DNA of 64,000 nucleotides from Gemmatimonas aurantiaca (GCF_037190085.1 NZ_JBBCJO010000002.1:186001-250000), one strand, 5' to 3'. Shown: positions 43,800 through 53,585, numbered from the stretch's first letter. The notes: a model not told the origin generated them from the letters alone. Numbers and translations are program-made.

Positions 43800-44099
43800 A
43801 TGGATCGACTCGCATCGCTGCGTGCCATGGCCGCGAAGCAACCGGACAATGCCCTGGTTCGCTTCGGCCTCGCCAATGAACTGCTGAAGGCCGGCCTCCT
43901 CGAGGAAGCCGTCGTCGAACTCGATGCCTATCTCGCGACCTACGACGACGAAGGCAACGGCTGGCTGCGTTATGCCGATGCGCTGCACGCGCTCGGCCGG
44001 CAGGATCAGGCGCGTGATGCGACCGCCAGAGGGATCGAGGCCGCGCAACGCCACGGTCACCCGGGACTCGTCGCGGAATTCGAAGAGCGCGAGTACTGA
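43800..44099 (+). CDS. Small TPR-type protein
   Basis: 99 residues from ATG 43800. The sequence MDRLASLRAMAAKQPDNALVR begins a helix pair, and FGLANELLKAGLLEEAVVEL with LRYADALHALGRQDQARDA gives two tetratricopeptide-like repeats. An upstream GTG at 43722 would add 26 non-conserved-looking residues. Such proteins mediate protein contacts. The stop lies 5 nt from the end of the converging kinase gene. Confidence 0.7.
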   Translation: MDRLASLRAMAAKQPDNALVRFGLANELLKAGLLEEAVVELDAYLATYDDEGNGWLRYADALHALGRQDQARDATARGIEAAQRHGHPGLVAEFEEREY

Positions 44100-44104
44100 C
44101 GCGC

Positions 44105-46201
44105 TCAGAGCCGCCGGCTTTCCTCGGCGGCGTCGATCACGAATCCCAGGTCGCGCGACAGCGCCCGCGCTTCCTGGGTGGCGCTTGTGACATCCTGCGC
44201 GGCCGCGTCCACCCCCATGGTACGCAGTTTCACGATGTCGAAGCGCAGCGTGCGCAGCGCCATCGACGCGCTGTCCAGTTGACGGTGCATCGTCTCCCGC
44301 CGGGCGACCAGTTCCTCGAGTGAGGCCACCTGGCGCGTCAGCAGGGACAACCGACGTTCCCGATCCGGCGCGTGCTCCGGCTCCGCCTGCGTGGCGGCCA
44401 GCCGCGCGCGCAGATCGTTCAGCGCATTGCCCGGCAGATCACGATCGAGGCGCTCCAGTCCGGCCGCCAGCGCCCCGACACGCTCCATGAGCGCGTCGGC
44501 GGTGGGCGCCACATCGGGGATCATGCCACGATCCGCAGGCGACAGTTTGCTGGTGATGTCGGCAATCACGAGCCGGTCGTCGGCCGCGTTGCGCACCATC
44601 TCGCCATACGGTGAACTCAACACCGACGGACCGGCCACCCGATCGAGCAACTCCTGCACCTTGGCGCTGTGCGGACGCACATCGGACACCGCCACCACCC
44701 GCTTCCATTCCTCGCCCAGTGCCGCCGACGGCGAAATGCCAAGCCGGCGCAGTTTGACGAAGTCGGCCAGCGACAACGGCACGGCAATCGCCGCGCCGAG
44801 GAGGCCGCCCAGGAACGGAATGGCCATCGGATCGATATTTCCGGTGAGGCCGAGCAGGCCCACGAATGCACTGCCGACGGATATCGCGCTCCAGCGCAGA
44901 TGTTTCCGGAACCCTTTCACACGCGCCGCGATCCGCTCCGGTGTCATCATCGCCCGTGCGGCGACCTGCATGGCATCCCGCAGTTCCGCGCGTTGCGCGG
45001 TGCGCGCCACCGACGTGTCGCGTCGGCGTTGCTCCCGCACCGCCGAACGCCAATCCCTGAGTGCTTCCTTGTTGGCCCTTCGCCATTCCCTGGTGGTCCG
45101 GCGGTCGGCCCCCACCGGCAGCGGAGGCAGCTGCGGAATGGGTGGCAGCGCGCCGGGCAGTGCCCGTGATGCGGCCGCGGGTGCGAACGCCGGCATCGAC
45201 GCCGGCACGCGGGCGGGCAGCGGCTCGGCGACGCCGCGCGGCGCCCAGTCCTCCGATCGATGGCCGAACTTGTCGAGATCCCGATACGGACGCGGCTCGG
45301 GCATGGTGCTCGCCGGAGCCCCGTGCAATGAGCCGTCGCGCTGCACGCGGCGCAGGGCATCACGCAGTTGCAGTGCGCTGTCCCATCGATCGCGGGGGCG
45401 TTTCTCCAGGCAGCGCTCGATGATCTCGGCGAGCGCGCGCGGGGCATCCGGCCGCATCGATCGCAGTGGTGGCGGTGTCTCACTCACGTGTTTCATGAGC
45501 ATCGCCGGGGTGGTGCTCGCCTCGAAGGGCAGTTTGCCCGTGAGCATCAGGTACCCCACCACGCCCACCGAATAGAGATCGCTGCGTCCGTCGATCTCCT
45601 TGTCGCCCATGGCCTGCTCGGGGCTCATGAAGGCGGGTGTGCCGACCGCGATGCCGGTCTGCGTCAGACGCGACCCGCTTTCAGCCGCGCGCGCGATGCC
45701 GAAGTCGGTGACCATGGCGCGACCCGACTCCCGGTCGAGCAGCACATTGTCCGGTTTGATGTCACGATGCACGACGCCGCTCGCGTGGGCGTAGGCCAGT
45801 GCGTCGGCCATCTGCTCGAGCACCTTCGCGACGAAGGCAAAATCCGGACGGGGTTCACGCAGAATGCGCGTCGCGAGACTCTCACCGCGCACCAGCGCCA
45901 TCGCGAAACACACCAGGCCTGCGGCTTCGTGCACCGCATAGATGGGCACGATGTGCGGATGATTGAGACGCGCGGCCGTCTGCGCTTCCCGCACGAAGCG
46001 TTCACGGACATCGGGCCGGAACGCGAGATCGGGCGGCAACACCTTGAGCGCCACGGGTCGCTGCAGACGGACATCCTCGGCGGCATACACCACCGCCATG
46101 CCGCCGCGTCCGACCTCCTCGCCGATCAGATAGGCGTCGCCGATGGCCGCAGTGACGCGGTCGCGGAGCTGCGCCGCGTCCACGCCGTGCGCGTCAGGCA
46201 C
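44105..46201 (-). CDS. Serine/threonine protein kinase with membrane and coiled-coil parts (second of pair)
   Basis: 698 residues from GTG 46201, which overlaps the stop of the upstream kinase by 8 nt. The kinase domain (about 20-290) has the glycine loop GRGGMAVV, the VALKVL lysine, catalytic HRDIKPDN, DFG as TDFGIA and GTPAFMSPEQ. A Pro/Ala-rich linker follows. Two hydrophobic segments (about 440-490) come next, then a C-terminal helical region with LLTRQVASLEELVARRETMH. The C-terminal half is not a sensor fold I recognise. The neighbour upstream is a paralogue of the same layout, so the two probably arose by tandem duplication. Confidence 0.88.
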   Translation of the reverse strand: MPDAHGVDAAQLRDRVTAAIGDAYLIGEEVGRGGMAVVYAAEDVRLQRPVALKVLPPDLAFRPDVRERFVREAQTAARLNHPHIVPIYAVHEAAGLVCFAMALVRGESLATRILREPRPDFAFVAKVLEQMADALAYAHASGVVHRDIKPDNVLLDRESGRAMVTDFGIARAAESGSRLTQTGIAVGTPAFMSPEQAMGDKEIDGRSDLYSVGVVGYLMLTGKLPFEASTTPAMLMKHVSETPPPLRSMRPDAPRALAEIIERCLEKRPRDRWDSALQLRDALRRVQRDGSLHGAPASTMPEPRPYRDLDKFGHRSEDWAPRGVAEPLPARVPASMPAFAPAAASRALPGALPPIPQLPPLPVGADRRTTREWRRANKEALRDWRSAVREQRRRDTSVARTAQRAELRDAMQVAARAMMTPERIAARVKGFRKHLRWSAISVGSAFVGLLGLTGNIDPMAIPFLGGLLGAAIAVPLSLADFVKLRRLGISPSAALGEEWKRVVAVSDVRPHSAKVQELLDRVAGPSVLSSPYGEMVRNAADDRLVIADITSKLSPADRGMIPDVAPTADALMERVGALAAGLERLDRDLPGNALNDLRARLAATQAEPEHAPDRERRLSLLTRQVASLEELVARRETMHRQLDSASMALRTLRFDIVKLRTMGVDAAAQDVTSATQEARALSRDLGFVIDAAEESRRL

Positions 46202-48290
46202 CCGAACGTGACGGCGTGAGGTCGCGCACTTCCGCCGCGGCCTGCACGGCGATGTCCACTTCACGCGCCATCTTCATGGCCTGTTCGGCCACCAGCGTGA
46301 CACTCTGCACCGAACTGTTTCCGGTACGCAGCCGCACCAGATCGAGGCGCACGTTCTCGAGCGCGAGACGACAGTTCTCGACCTGCGCACGACGGGTCTC
46401 GAGCTTCTTCTGTCCGTCGAGCAGCACACGCCGTTCCCGCCGCAACGCCGCCAGCCGCCGCACCCTCGCTTCGCTGCGCGTGGTGTCGAGCGGATTGGCT
46501 TCGGCTTCGAGCGAGGCGATCTCCGATTCCGTGCGCTGCAACTGCTCGGGACTGCTCGTGGCTTCGAGCTGCGCGAGGTCCCGGGCGATCATTTCCACCT
46601 TGCTCACCAGATCGACCGCCATGTTGGCGACATCCGGGATGCGGGAGCGTTCGTTGACGGGCAGCGTGGCCAGCAGACGGTTGATCTCTTCCCGGTCGGC
46701 GCGCGCGCCGCGCACCAGATCGAGATACCGTCCAAGCTCCTGGTCATGCACCGGCGCCGCGATCGGGCGTGGTGCCCCGACCACGTCCGTCGGAGTGCCG
46801 CGGGGACGCGAACTCAGCGAACCACGCAGACGCGAGCGCAGCTTGCCCTGTGCACGCAGTTCTTCGCGCTTCTTGCTGCTGAAGGTGGCCGTGATGGAGT
46901 TGCCGAGGTCTTCGAACACCTCGCCCAGCAGACGATGCCGCGGCTGACGCAACACATCGCGCCAGTCGAAATCGTCTGACCAGAGCTTGGCATACTTCCA
47001 CGCGATGTAGACGGTCCAGAGCGTGGTGATCCCGAGGAAGTCGCTGTTGCCGAACACACTGACCAGCACCATCGGTGTATTCACGAACAGATACACGGCG
47101 AACCGGCGACGGAACTGCTGGACGCGTGGATCCTCGAACCGCGCCCATTCCTCTGCCGAGACGCCTTCGTTGGTGTCCTGACGATACGGCAGCGACGATT
47201 CAGATGGCGCGGACAGGCCGCCATACGACGCCGGTGCCGACGTCAGCGTACGGGACTGATAGGCCGGCGCCTGATAGCCGCCGCCATACCCGGACGCCCC
47301 CGCGGCATTGCCCGCGCCACCGGCGCTCATGGGCATGCCGCCAATGGGCGCCCCATTGAACGTCACCGGATTGTTCCCCGGTGAGGTGGTGGCTCCCAGC
47401 GGCATCGGCGGGACGAGCCCGGTCTTGAGGGCCTGGGTGAGCGACGTGGCGGTCTGGAACCGGTGATCGGGGTTCTTTTCCAGCAACCGCATCACGATCG
47501 CGGCCAGATCTGGGGGTACATCGGGACGGCGCTGCGAGATGGGCACCGGCGCCTCGGCCAGATGCTTCACCAGCAGGGCCGGTGTGGTGTGCCCCAGAAA
47601 CGGGGGTTCGCCACAGAGCATCTGATACGCGACGATGCCCAGCGAATAGAGATCGCTGCGGGCGTCGAGATCCCGATCGCCCGACGCCTGTTCCGGTGAC
47701 ATGTACGCCGGCGTGCCGATCGCCACGCCGGTGGCCGTCAGACGCGACGTTTCACCGCTGTCGCTCGCGGCACGCGCGATGCCGAAGTCGGTGACCAGTG
47801 CACGGCCATCGATCCCATCGAGTAGGATGTTGTCCGGCTTGATGTCCCGGTGCACGACGCCGCGCGCGTGCGCGTACGCCAGCGCATCCGACACTTCCTG
47901 CAACCAGCGCCGCACGTCTTCGATGGGCAGCGGCCCGCGCTTCTGCAGCTTGGTGGCCAGATTGTCACCATCGATGCAGGCCATCACGAAGAACACCAGG
48001 TTCCCGACTTCGTCGACCGAGTAGATGGGGACGATGTTGGGATGGCTCAGCTGGGCGGCAGTCTCGGCTTCCCGCAGGAATCGCGACCGGACATCCCGCC
48101 GGAACGACAGCTCGGGCGGCAGCAGCTTGATCGCGACATGCCGCTTCAGCCGCTTGTCGCGCGCCCGGTAGACGATACCCATGCCGCCCCGTCCGATCTC
48201 CTGGTCGAGTTCGTACGTGGCGCTGAGCGCCTGCTCCACGTGCGCGCGGAGTTCGACGTCTTCGGCATGTGGGGCGACGGGATCGTGCAC
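46194..48290 (-). CDS. Serine/threonine protein kinase with 2TM domain and coiled coil (first of pair)
   Basis: 698 residues from GTG 48290; the open frame extends upstream without conservation. The kinase domain (about 25-290) has GRGGMGIVY, VAIKLL, catalytic HRDIKPDN, TDFGIA and GTPAYMSPEQ. A Gly-rich linker follows, then a two-helix membrane domain of the 2TM type (FAVYLFVNTPMVLVSVF and FLGITTLWTVYIAWKYAK), then a long coiled coil (about 545-690). The first visible gene of the pair, transcribed away from lon. TACACT about 50 nt upstream may be a -10 element. Confidence 0.88.
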   Translation of the reverse strand: MHDPVAPHAEDVELRAHVEQALSATYELDQEIGRGGMGIVYRARDKRLKRHVAIKLLPPELSFRRDVRSRFLREAETAAQLSHPNIVPIYSVDEVGNLVFFVMACIDGDNLATKLQKRGPLPIEDVRRWLQEVSDALAYAHARGVVHRDIKPDNILLDGIDGRALVTDFGIARAASDSGETSRLTATGVAIGTPAYMSPEQASGDRDLDARSDLYSLGIVAYQMLCGEPPFLGHTTPALLVKHLAEAPVPISQRRPDVPPDLAAIVMRLLEKNPDHRFQTATSLTQALKTGLVPPMPLGATTSPGNNPVTFNGAPIGGMPMSAGGAGNAAGASGYGGGYQAPAYQSRTLTSAPASYGGLSAPSESSLPYRQDTNEGVSAEEWARFEDPRVQQFRRRFAVYLFVNTPMVLVSVFGNSDFLGITTLWTVYIAWKYAKLWSDDFDWRDVLRQPRHRLLGEVFEDLGNSITATFSSKKREELRAQGKLRSRLRGSLSSRPRGTPTDVVGAPRPIAAPVHDQELGRYLDLVRGARADREEINRLLATLPVNERSRIPDVANMAVDLVSKVEMIARDLAQLEATSSPEQLQRTESEIASLEAEANPLDTTRSEARVRRLAALRRERRVLLDGQKKLETRRAQVENCRLALENVRLDLVRLRTGNSSVQSVTLVAEQAMKMAREVDIAVQAAAEVRDLTPSRSGA

Positions 48291-48457
48291 TCGTTTGGGA
48301 TCGGGGACAAACCTGAACGAACTCCCTAGTGTAGCACCCGGGAGTAGGGGGCGACAGCATGCCGCTGGCGGCGCTGGGACGAGCGGCATCTGTCGCGCGC
48401 CAGCCGGCCGTCCCGGCAGTCCGTCGCCAGTCCCTACGTCAACTGGTCAGGAAAAAG

Positions 48458-48486
48458 TTGCAAACCCTGCCGCGATGGCGTAAACG
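48458..48486 (+). promoter_or_regulatory. Possible lon promoter
   Basis: TTGCAA (48458-48463) and TAAACG (48481-48486) are 17 nt apart, 56 nt before the lon start. The -35 part fits sigma-70, the -10 part is weak. No CIRCE or sigma-32 element was recognised, although lon is often heat-regulated. Confidence 0.25.
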
Positions 48487-48542
48487 GCACGGTGCGAAAC
48501 ATGCCACTCCTTGGGCGCCATTCCTTTTGCTCAGGATTTCTC

Positions 48543-51095
48543 ATGGGTCAGCGTCAAACTCTTCCGGTCCTGCCTCTCCGCGGGACTGTCATGTTCCCCG
48601 GGATCACCGCGCCGATTGCCGCGGGGCGCCCGGGTACCCTGCGTGCCATCGAAACGGCACTCAAGGGGGACCGTCTGGTCTTCGCCGTCGCCCAGCGCGA
48701 CAACACGGAGGAGCCGGCGCCCGACATTCTCTTCACCACGGGTGTGATCGCCCGCATCGGCCAGGTCCAACGTGGCCTGGGCGGGGTACAGCTCCTGTTG
48801 CAGGGTGAGCAGCGCGCCACGGCCCTGCACTACTCCGAGGTGGAAGGGTATCTGACGGCCGTCATCGTCCCCGCCGAGGAGATGATGCCGCTCGATCTCA
48901 AGGATCCGGCGTTCGAGGCGCTTCACAAGGAGGCCCGCGAGCGCGCCGCCGAACTCGGCGAGAAGCGCGGACTTCCCGAGGAGGTCGTGCATCAGGTGCT
49001 CGACTCGGTCGAGGACGCCGGCCGCTTCGCCGACCTCGTGGCCGGTTACATCGAACTCACCGTGCCCGAAAAGCAGGGGTTGCTCGAAACGCTCAGCGTG
49101 GAAGAGCGCCTGCGTCGGGTGCTCGTGCACGTGCAGCGTCAGATCGGTCTGCTCGAGGCCCAGGAGGACATCAAGAGCCAGGTCCAGGAAGAGCTCGGCG
49201 AGCGGCAGCGTGAGATGTTCCTGCGCGAGCAGCTCAAGGCCATCCAGAAGGAGCTCGGCGACGACGACTCCAGCAAGGAGATCATCGAGCTGCGCGAGAA
49301 GATCAGCAAGCTCGAGCTCCCCAAGGAAGCCCGCGCCGAAGTGGAGCGCGAACTGGGTCGTCTCGAGCGCGCCGGCCGCGAGTCGATGGAGGCGCAGGTC
49401 ATCCGCACGTACCTCGAGTGGATCGCCGAGCTGCCGTGGAACGAGCGGTCCGACGACCATCTCGAACTGGCCCGCGCCGGTGAAATCCTCGACGAAGACC
49501 ACTACGGTCTCAAGGATGTGAAGGATCGCATCCTCGAGTTTCTCGCCGTGCGTCAGCTTCGCGCACAGCAGGTGGCGGCCGAAGTCGCCACGACGGGCGA
49601 GTTCCCCGTGTCGAAGCTCAAGGGCGACACCAGCGATGCCAATCCGGCGCTGAACACGAGCGCCAGTGAAGAACGACAGATCACCGACACGCGCGAAGCC
49701 AAGGCCCGCGCGATGGCGCGTGGCCCGATCCTGCTCTTCAATGGCCCACCGGGTGTCGGCAAGACCAGCATCGCGAAGTCGATCGCGCGCGCGCTCGGCC
49801 GTGAGTACGTTCGCGTGGCGCTCGGTGGCGCCCGTGACGAAGCCGACATCCGTGGGCATCGCCGCACGTATGTGGGCGCCATGCCCGGGCGCATCATCCA
49901 GGGCATGAAGCAGGCGGGTAGCAAGAATCCCGTCTTCCTGCTCGACGAAGTCGACAAGCTCGGCCAGTCGTATCAGGGCGACCCGTCGAGCGCGCTGCTC
50001 GAAGTGCTCGATCCCGCGCAGAACGATTCGTTCACCGACCACTATCTCGGTGTCCCGTTCGATCTGAGCGAGGTGCTGTTCATCGCGACATCGAACTTCA
50101 TCCAGAACATTCCCGGTCCGCTGCTCGACCGCATGGAAGTGGTCGATTTCAGCGGCTACACCGAGCGGGAGAAGCAGGAGATCGCCAAGACGTATCTCAT
50201 TCCGCGCCAGCTCGAGGAATCGGGGCTCGCCGGTCGGGATCTGTCGTTCACCGACGACGCGGTCATGAAGGTCATCAGCGAATACACACGGGAATCGGGT
50301 GTGCGTCAGCTCGAAAGGCAACTCGGTGCCGTGGCACGCAAGGTGGCGCGTCGCGTGGCGATGGGTGACACCGGTGCCATCGACGACAAGGTGATCAGCG
50401 CGGAAGAAGTGCGGGAACTGCTGGGTCGTCCGAAGGTGCATCCGGAACGGGCAGCCGAACACGACGAGGTGGGCATCTCCACCGGCATGTACTACACGCC
50501 GATGGGCGGCGACATCATGTTCGTGGAAGCCAGCATCCGTCGTGGCCCCTCACGCACCCGTCCGTCGGAAGACGAGGAATCTCTGCGCGTCGGACCCATC
50601 TCGCTCATCCTCACTGGGCAGTTGGGTGATGTCATGAAGGAGAGCGCCCGTGCGGCGCTCACCTACGCGACCAACAACGCGGAGTTGCTGGGCATTCCGC
50701 TCGAACGGGTCGCCGCGGCCAGCGAGGCACACATTCACGTGCCCGCGGGTGCGATCCCCAAGGACGGCCCCAGCGCCGGCATCGCGATCGCCACGGCACT
50801 CGTGAGTGAGATGACGAACCGCAAGGTGCGTCGTGATGTCTCGATGACCGGGGAGATCACGCTGCGCGGCCGCGTGCTTCCCATCGGTGGTGTGAAGGAG
50901 AAGGTCCTCGGCGCGCATCGTGCCGGTATCAAGGAAGTCATCATCCCCAAGGCCAACGAAGCGGATCTGGAGGACGTGCCGGACGAGGTGCGCAAGCAGC
51001 TCACCTTCCATCCGGTGGAGACGCTGCGTGAAGTGCTGGATATCGCGCTGACGGATGCACCGGTGGACGCGGTCGAGGAGCTGGCCGGCGTCTGA
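48543..51095 (+). CDS. lon: ATP-dependent protease Lon
   Basis: 850 residues from ATG 48543, with AGGA seven nt before it; an ATG 51 nt upstream lacks this. The LonN domain (1-200), a coiled-coil helix (about 210-290), the AAA+ module with Walker A GPPGVGKT (401-408) and Walker B FLLDEVDK, and the protease domain with the catalytic Ser in PKDGPSAG and Lys in GGVKEKVLGA are all present. Between the helical domain and Walker A there are about 57 residues where the E. coli enzyme has about nine, an insertion of roughly 48 residues (about 340-390) rich in Thr, Ser, Glu and Ala. It degrades misfolded and regulatory proteins in the cytoplasm. Confidence 0.95.
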   Translation: MGQRQTLPVLPLRGTVMFPGITAPIAAGRPGTLRAIETALKGDRLVFAVAQRDNTEEPAPDILFTTGVIARIGQVQRGLGGVQLLLQGEQRATALHYSEVEGYLTAVIVPAEEMMPLDLKDPAFEALHKEARERAAELGEKRGLPEEVVHQVLDSVEDAGRFADLVAGYIELTVPEKQGLLETLSVEERLRRVLVHVQRQIGLLEAQEDIKSQVQEELGERQREMFLREQLKAIQKELGDDDSSKEIIELREKISKLELPKEARAEVERELGRLERAGRESMEAQVIRTYLEWIAELPWNERSDDHLELARAGEILDEDHYGLKDVKDRILEFLAVRQLRAQQVAAEVATTGEFPVSKLKGDTSDANPALNTSASEERQITDTREAKARAMARGPILLFNGPPGVGKTSIAKSIARALGREYVRVALGGARDEADIRGHRRTYVGAMPGRIIQGMKQAGSKNPVFLLDEVDKLGQSYQGDPSSALLEVLDPAQNDSFTDHYLGVPFDLSEVLFIATSNFIQNIPGPLLDRMEVVDFSGYTEREKQEIAKTYLIPRQLEESGLAGRDLSFTDDAVMKVISEYTRESGVRQLERQLGAVARKVARRVAMGDTGAIDDKVISAEEVRELLGRPKVHPERAAEHDEVGISTGMYYTPMGGDIMFVEASIRRGPSRTRPSEDEESLRVGPISLILTGQLGDVMKESARAALTYATNNAELLGIPLERVAAASEAHIHVPAGAIPKDGPSAGIAIATALVSEMTNRKVRRDVSMTGEITLRGRVLPIGGVKEKVLGAHRAGIKEVIIPKANEADLEDVPDEVRKQLTFHPVETLREVLDIALTDAPVDAVEELAGV

Positions 51096-51118
51096 GGACA
51101 GCCGGTGTCGGAAAACAC

Positions 51119-51152
51119 ACGAAGGGAGGCACATCGATGTGCCTCCCTTCGT
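51119..51152. terminator. Bidirectional terminator between lon and hemA
   Basis: A perfect 34-bp palindrome whose arms contain GAAGGGAGGCACATC and its complement lies 23 nt after the lon stop. On the minus strand it is followed by GTGTTTTCC and on the plus strand by CGTTTCC, so short T-runs lie on both sides. It should end transcripts of both convergent units. Confidence 0.85.
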
Positions 51153-51184
51153 CGTTTCCGGCGCCATCCGACGCTGACGCGTGC

Positions 51185-52363
51185 CTACGCGCGCGTCAGT
51201 TCGCGAAGGACCAGTCGCGTGACGCGACGCGCCACCCCTTCCGCCGAAACGTCACCGTGCGCAATGGCCGCAGCCACGGCGCGTTCTTCCAGCGCTCCGA
51301 GCCTGGCGCCCAGTTGCAGACGGTGCGTGGCCCGCGCACACCGATCCAGCTCCCGCTGCAATGCCCCCGACGCCCGCCGCATGCGCTCCACCTGCAGCAT
51401 CGGCGATGCCGCGCTCTGAATGGCCTTGAGCGGCAACACGTCGATCGATGACGCGGCAAAATCGGTCGCCACGGTCCCGGGCACCCCGAGATCGATCCAC
51501 AAGGCCTTGCGGGTGCGCGGCGGTGCCACGACCGCATACGCTGGGGTCACCAACGGCGTGGTCACATGTACGGCGAAGACCACGATGTCTGCGCGGAACA
51601 TCGCCACATCGCGCGAATCCCAGGGAAACGGGTGCACGGTGAATCGTTCCGCCAGCGTCTCGGCACGGACGTCGGTGCGGCTGGTGATCGCGATCTGCAT
51701 CGGTCGGGCGACTTCCGTCGCGCGGTGATGCAGCGCCTCGAGGGTACTGCGTGCGGCATCACCCGCACCCACGACGAGTACCCGCAGGGCTTCCGCCCGT
51801 GTCGCCTCCGGCTCCACGGCCGCGTACTGCACGATACGATCGACCACGCGGTCACCCAGGGTGGGATCGCTGTCCGACCCCATCGCCGAGCGGATGTGGC
51901 GTGCGGCATCGATGGATTGACGGAAGAGCGCGTCGATGGGCCCGCACGCCGTGCCCGCTTCGCGCGATGCCATCCAGGCGCGACGCACCTGTCCGAGGAT
52001 TTCCGGTTCGCCGTACCGCACCGACTGCATGCCGGAGGCCACCGAAAAGAGATGACGCACCGCGAGGTCGGCATCGGCGCGATCGATGCGGATATTCGCC
52101 GACCCGTCGGGCGTCTCACCAATCACTTCCCGCACATACCACTCACCCAGTTCTTCCTCGCCCCACCAGTACAACTCGGTGCGATGGCAGGTGCTGAGCA
52201 GCACCGCGGACGACTGCTGCGCCCGCAACGACGCCAGCAGTGCGTCGGCCCGTTCGGCCGAGAGCCGGAGACGCCCCACCCGATCGGCTGGATTGGCCGC
52301 GTGCGACACGCCGATGACATGGAAGGGGAGCAGAAACACGTCAGTGCGCCGCGGCGGAAACAT
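51185..52363 (-). CDS. hemA: Glutamyl-tRNA reductase
   Basis: About 392 residues from ATG 52363, which lies within the end of hemH. ATG 52375 and GTG 52339 (one nt after the hemH stop) are alternatives. The catalytic Cys lies in STCHRTELY (C59). YGEPEILGQVRRAW and the NADPH-binding VLVVGAGDAA match the family, but GVSHAANPADR differs from the usual GVSH-x-TAP. It makes glutamate-1-semialdehyde, the committed step of tetrapyrrole synthesis from charged tRNA-Glu. It is coupled to hemH, which acts at the end of the same pathway. Confidence 0.88.
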   Translation of the reverse strand: MFPPRRTDVFLLPFHVIGVSHAANPADRVGRLRLSAERADALLASLRAQQSSAVLLSTCHRTELYWWGEEELGEWYVREVIGETPDGSANIRIDRADADLAVRHLFSVASGMQSVRYGEPEILGQVRRAWMASREAGTACGPIDALFRQSIDAARHIRSAMGSDSDPTLGDRVVDRIVQYAAVEPEATRAEALRVLVVGAGDAARSTLEALHHRATEVARPMQIAITSRTDVRAETLAERFTVHPFPWDSRDVAMFRADIVVFAVHVTTPLVTPAYAVVAPPRTRKALWIDLGVPGTVATDFAASSIDVLPLKAIQSAASPMLQVERMRRASGALQRELDRCARATHRLQLGARLGALEERAVAAAIAHGDVSAEGVARRVTRLVLRELTRA

Positions 52364-53585
52364 GAGCGACGACATCGGTCGCCTGGGGCAGGCGTGCGGC
52401 GGTGGCCGTGCTGGACCGACAGGCCGGCGCTCCCGACTCTCCAGGCGACACAACACGCGAAGGCGCGCCGCGGCATTCGCTGTTGGTGCACCCGGGGCAA
52501 CGCGTGATGTACTGCGAACTCCACGGCGTGCGCGCCGCGAGATGCTGCGACACGATGTCCGCGAGCGCATCGAGAAACTCGGTGCGCACGTTGAGCGCTG
52601 GCGCGCGACGGAATCCCGTCATGCCCAGAGAGTGGGCCAGTTCCGCGTACTCGATGTCGAGTTCGGAGAGTGTTTCGATGTGATCGCTGGTGAACGCGAT
52701 CGGCACCACCAGCAGATTCTTGCGACCGCTCTTCGCGAACTGCGTGATCACCGACTCCGTGCTGGGTCCCTGCCATCGGACCGGCCCTACCTCGGACTGG
52801 TAGGACACCAGATGCGGATTCCGCAATCCGATGGCTTCCACGACACGACTCACCGAGCCGCCGATCTCGGCGGGATAGGCGTCACCGCGATCGATCACGG
52901 AGAGTGGCAGCGAATGCGCACTGAAGAGCACCAGGACATCGTCGCGTTCCGCCGCGGGAAAGTCTTCGAGCCCATCCTCGACCGCGCCGGCCATCGCTTC
53001 GATGAAACCCGGATGCTCTCCCCAGCGATCGATGATGCTCCACTCGAACGCGTCGCGCAGCCCGGTGCGATCGAGCGCACGCCACAGATCGTTGAGACTC
53101 GATCCCGTGGTGGCGCAGGACCACTGCGGATACTGCGTGAACGCGATGGCGCGCGTGATGCCATCGGCCTTCATGGCCCGCAGTGCGTCGTCGGCAAACG
53201 GCGTGGTGTAGCGAAAGGCGATGTAGAACCGGTGCGGCGCCGTTTCAGGAGACATCTCGTCGAGCCGGCGACACATCGCCTCGCCCTGCGCTTCCGTCCA
53301 CGCCTTGATGGGCGACCCCCCGCCGATGGCCTCGTACAGTTTCCGCACTTTTGGCGCGCGCCGTGTGGCGATGAACTTCCCGAGGACATCCTGCCATGGC
53401 AGCTGGATGATCTCCCGATCGGCGAACAGCCGCACCAGAAACGGTTCGACGTCATCCAGTGTGGCGGGTCCACCAAGATTCATCATGACGATGCCGGTGC
53501 CCCCACGCGACGCCTGCGGTGCGACGGGGATCGGTCCATCGACCGGCGACGACGCTCGCCGTGACAATACGTCTGATGAAGTCAT
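52341..53585 (-). CDS. hemH: Ferrochelatase with [2Fe-2S] cluster motif
   Basis: 414 residues. The active-site His (SAHSLP, H224) and Glu (TSDHIETLSELD, E304) are present. The C-terminus has CPGCTNSEC with Cys at 363, 366 and 371, and SCATTGSS has C157. Human ferrochelatase binds its [2Fe-2S] cluster through C196, C403, C406 and C411, with His263 at the active site. The spacing 157 to 224 here equals 196 to 263 there, and the C-terminal trio has the same spacing. About 40 low-complexity residues follow the cluster motif. It inserts iron into a porphyrin in the last step of heme synthesis. It is the first gene of a hemH-hemA pair and lies 123 nt after the PBP gene. Confidence 0.93.
   Translation of the reverse strand: MTSSDVLSRRASSPVDGPIPVAPQASRGGTGIVMMNLGGPATLDDVEPFLVRLFADREIIQLPWQDVLGKFIATRRAPKVRKLYEAIGGGSPIKAWTEAQGEAMCRRLDEMSPETAPHRFYIAFRYTTPFADDALRAMKADGITRAIAFTQYPQWSCATTGSSLNDLWRALDRTGLRDAFEWSIIDRWGEHPGFIEAMAGAVEDGLEDFPAAERDDVLVLFSAHSLPLSVIDRGDAYPAEIGGSVSRVVEAIGLRNPHLVSYQSEVGPVRWQGPSTESVITQFAKSGRKNLLVVPIAFTSDHIETLSELDIEYAELAHSLGMTGFRRAPALNVRTEFLDALADIVSQHLAARTPWSSQYITRCPGCTNSECRGAPSRVVSPGESGAPACRSSTATAARLPQATDVVAHVSAAAH

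Noticed and set aside
48531..50462. 643-residue minus-strand open frame opposite lon
   Set aside because: Shadow of the strongly conserved lon frame.
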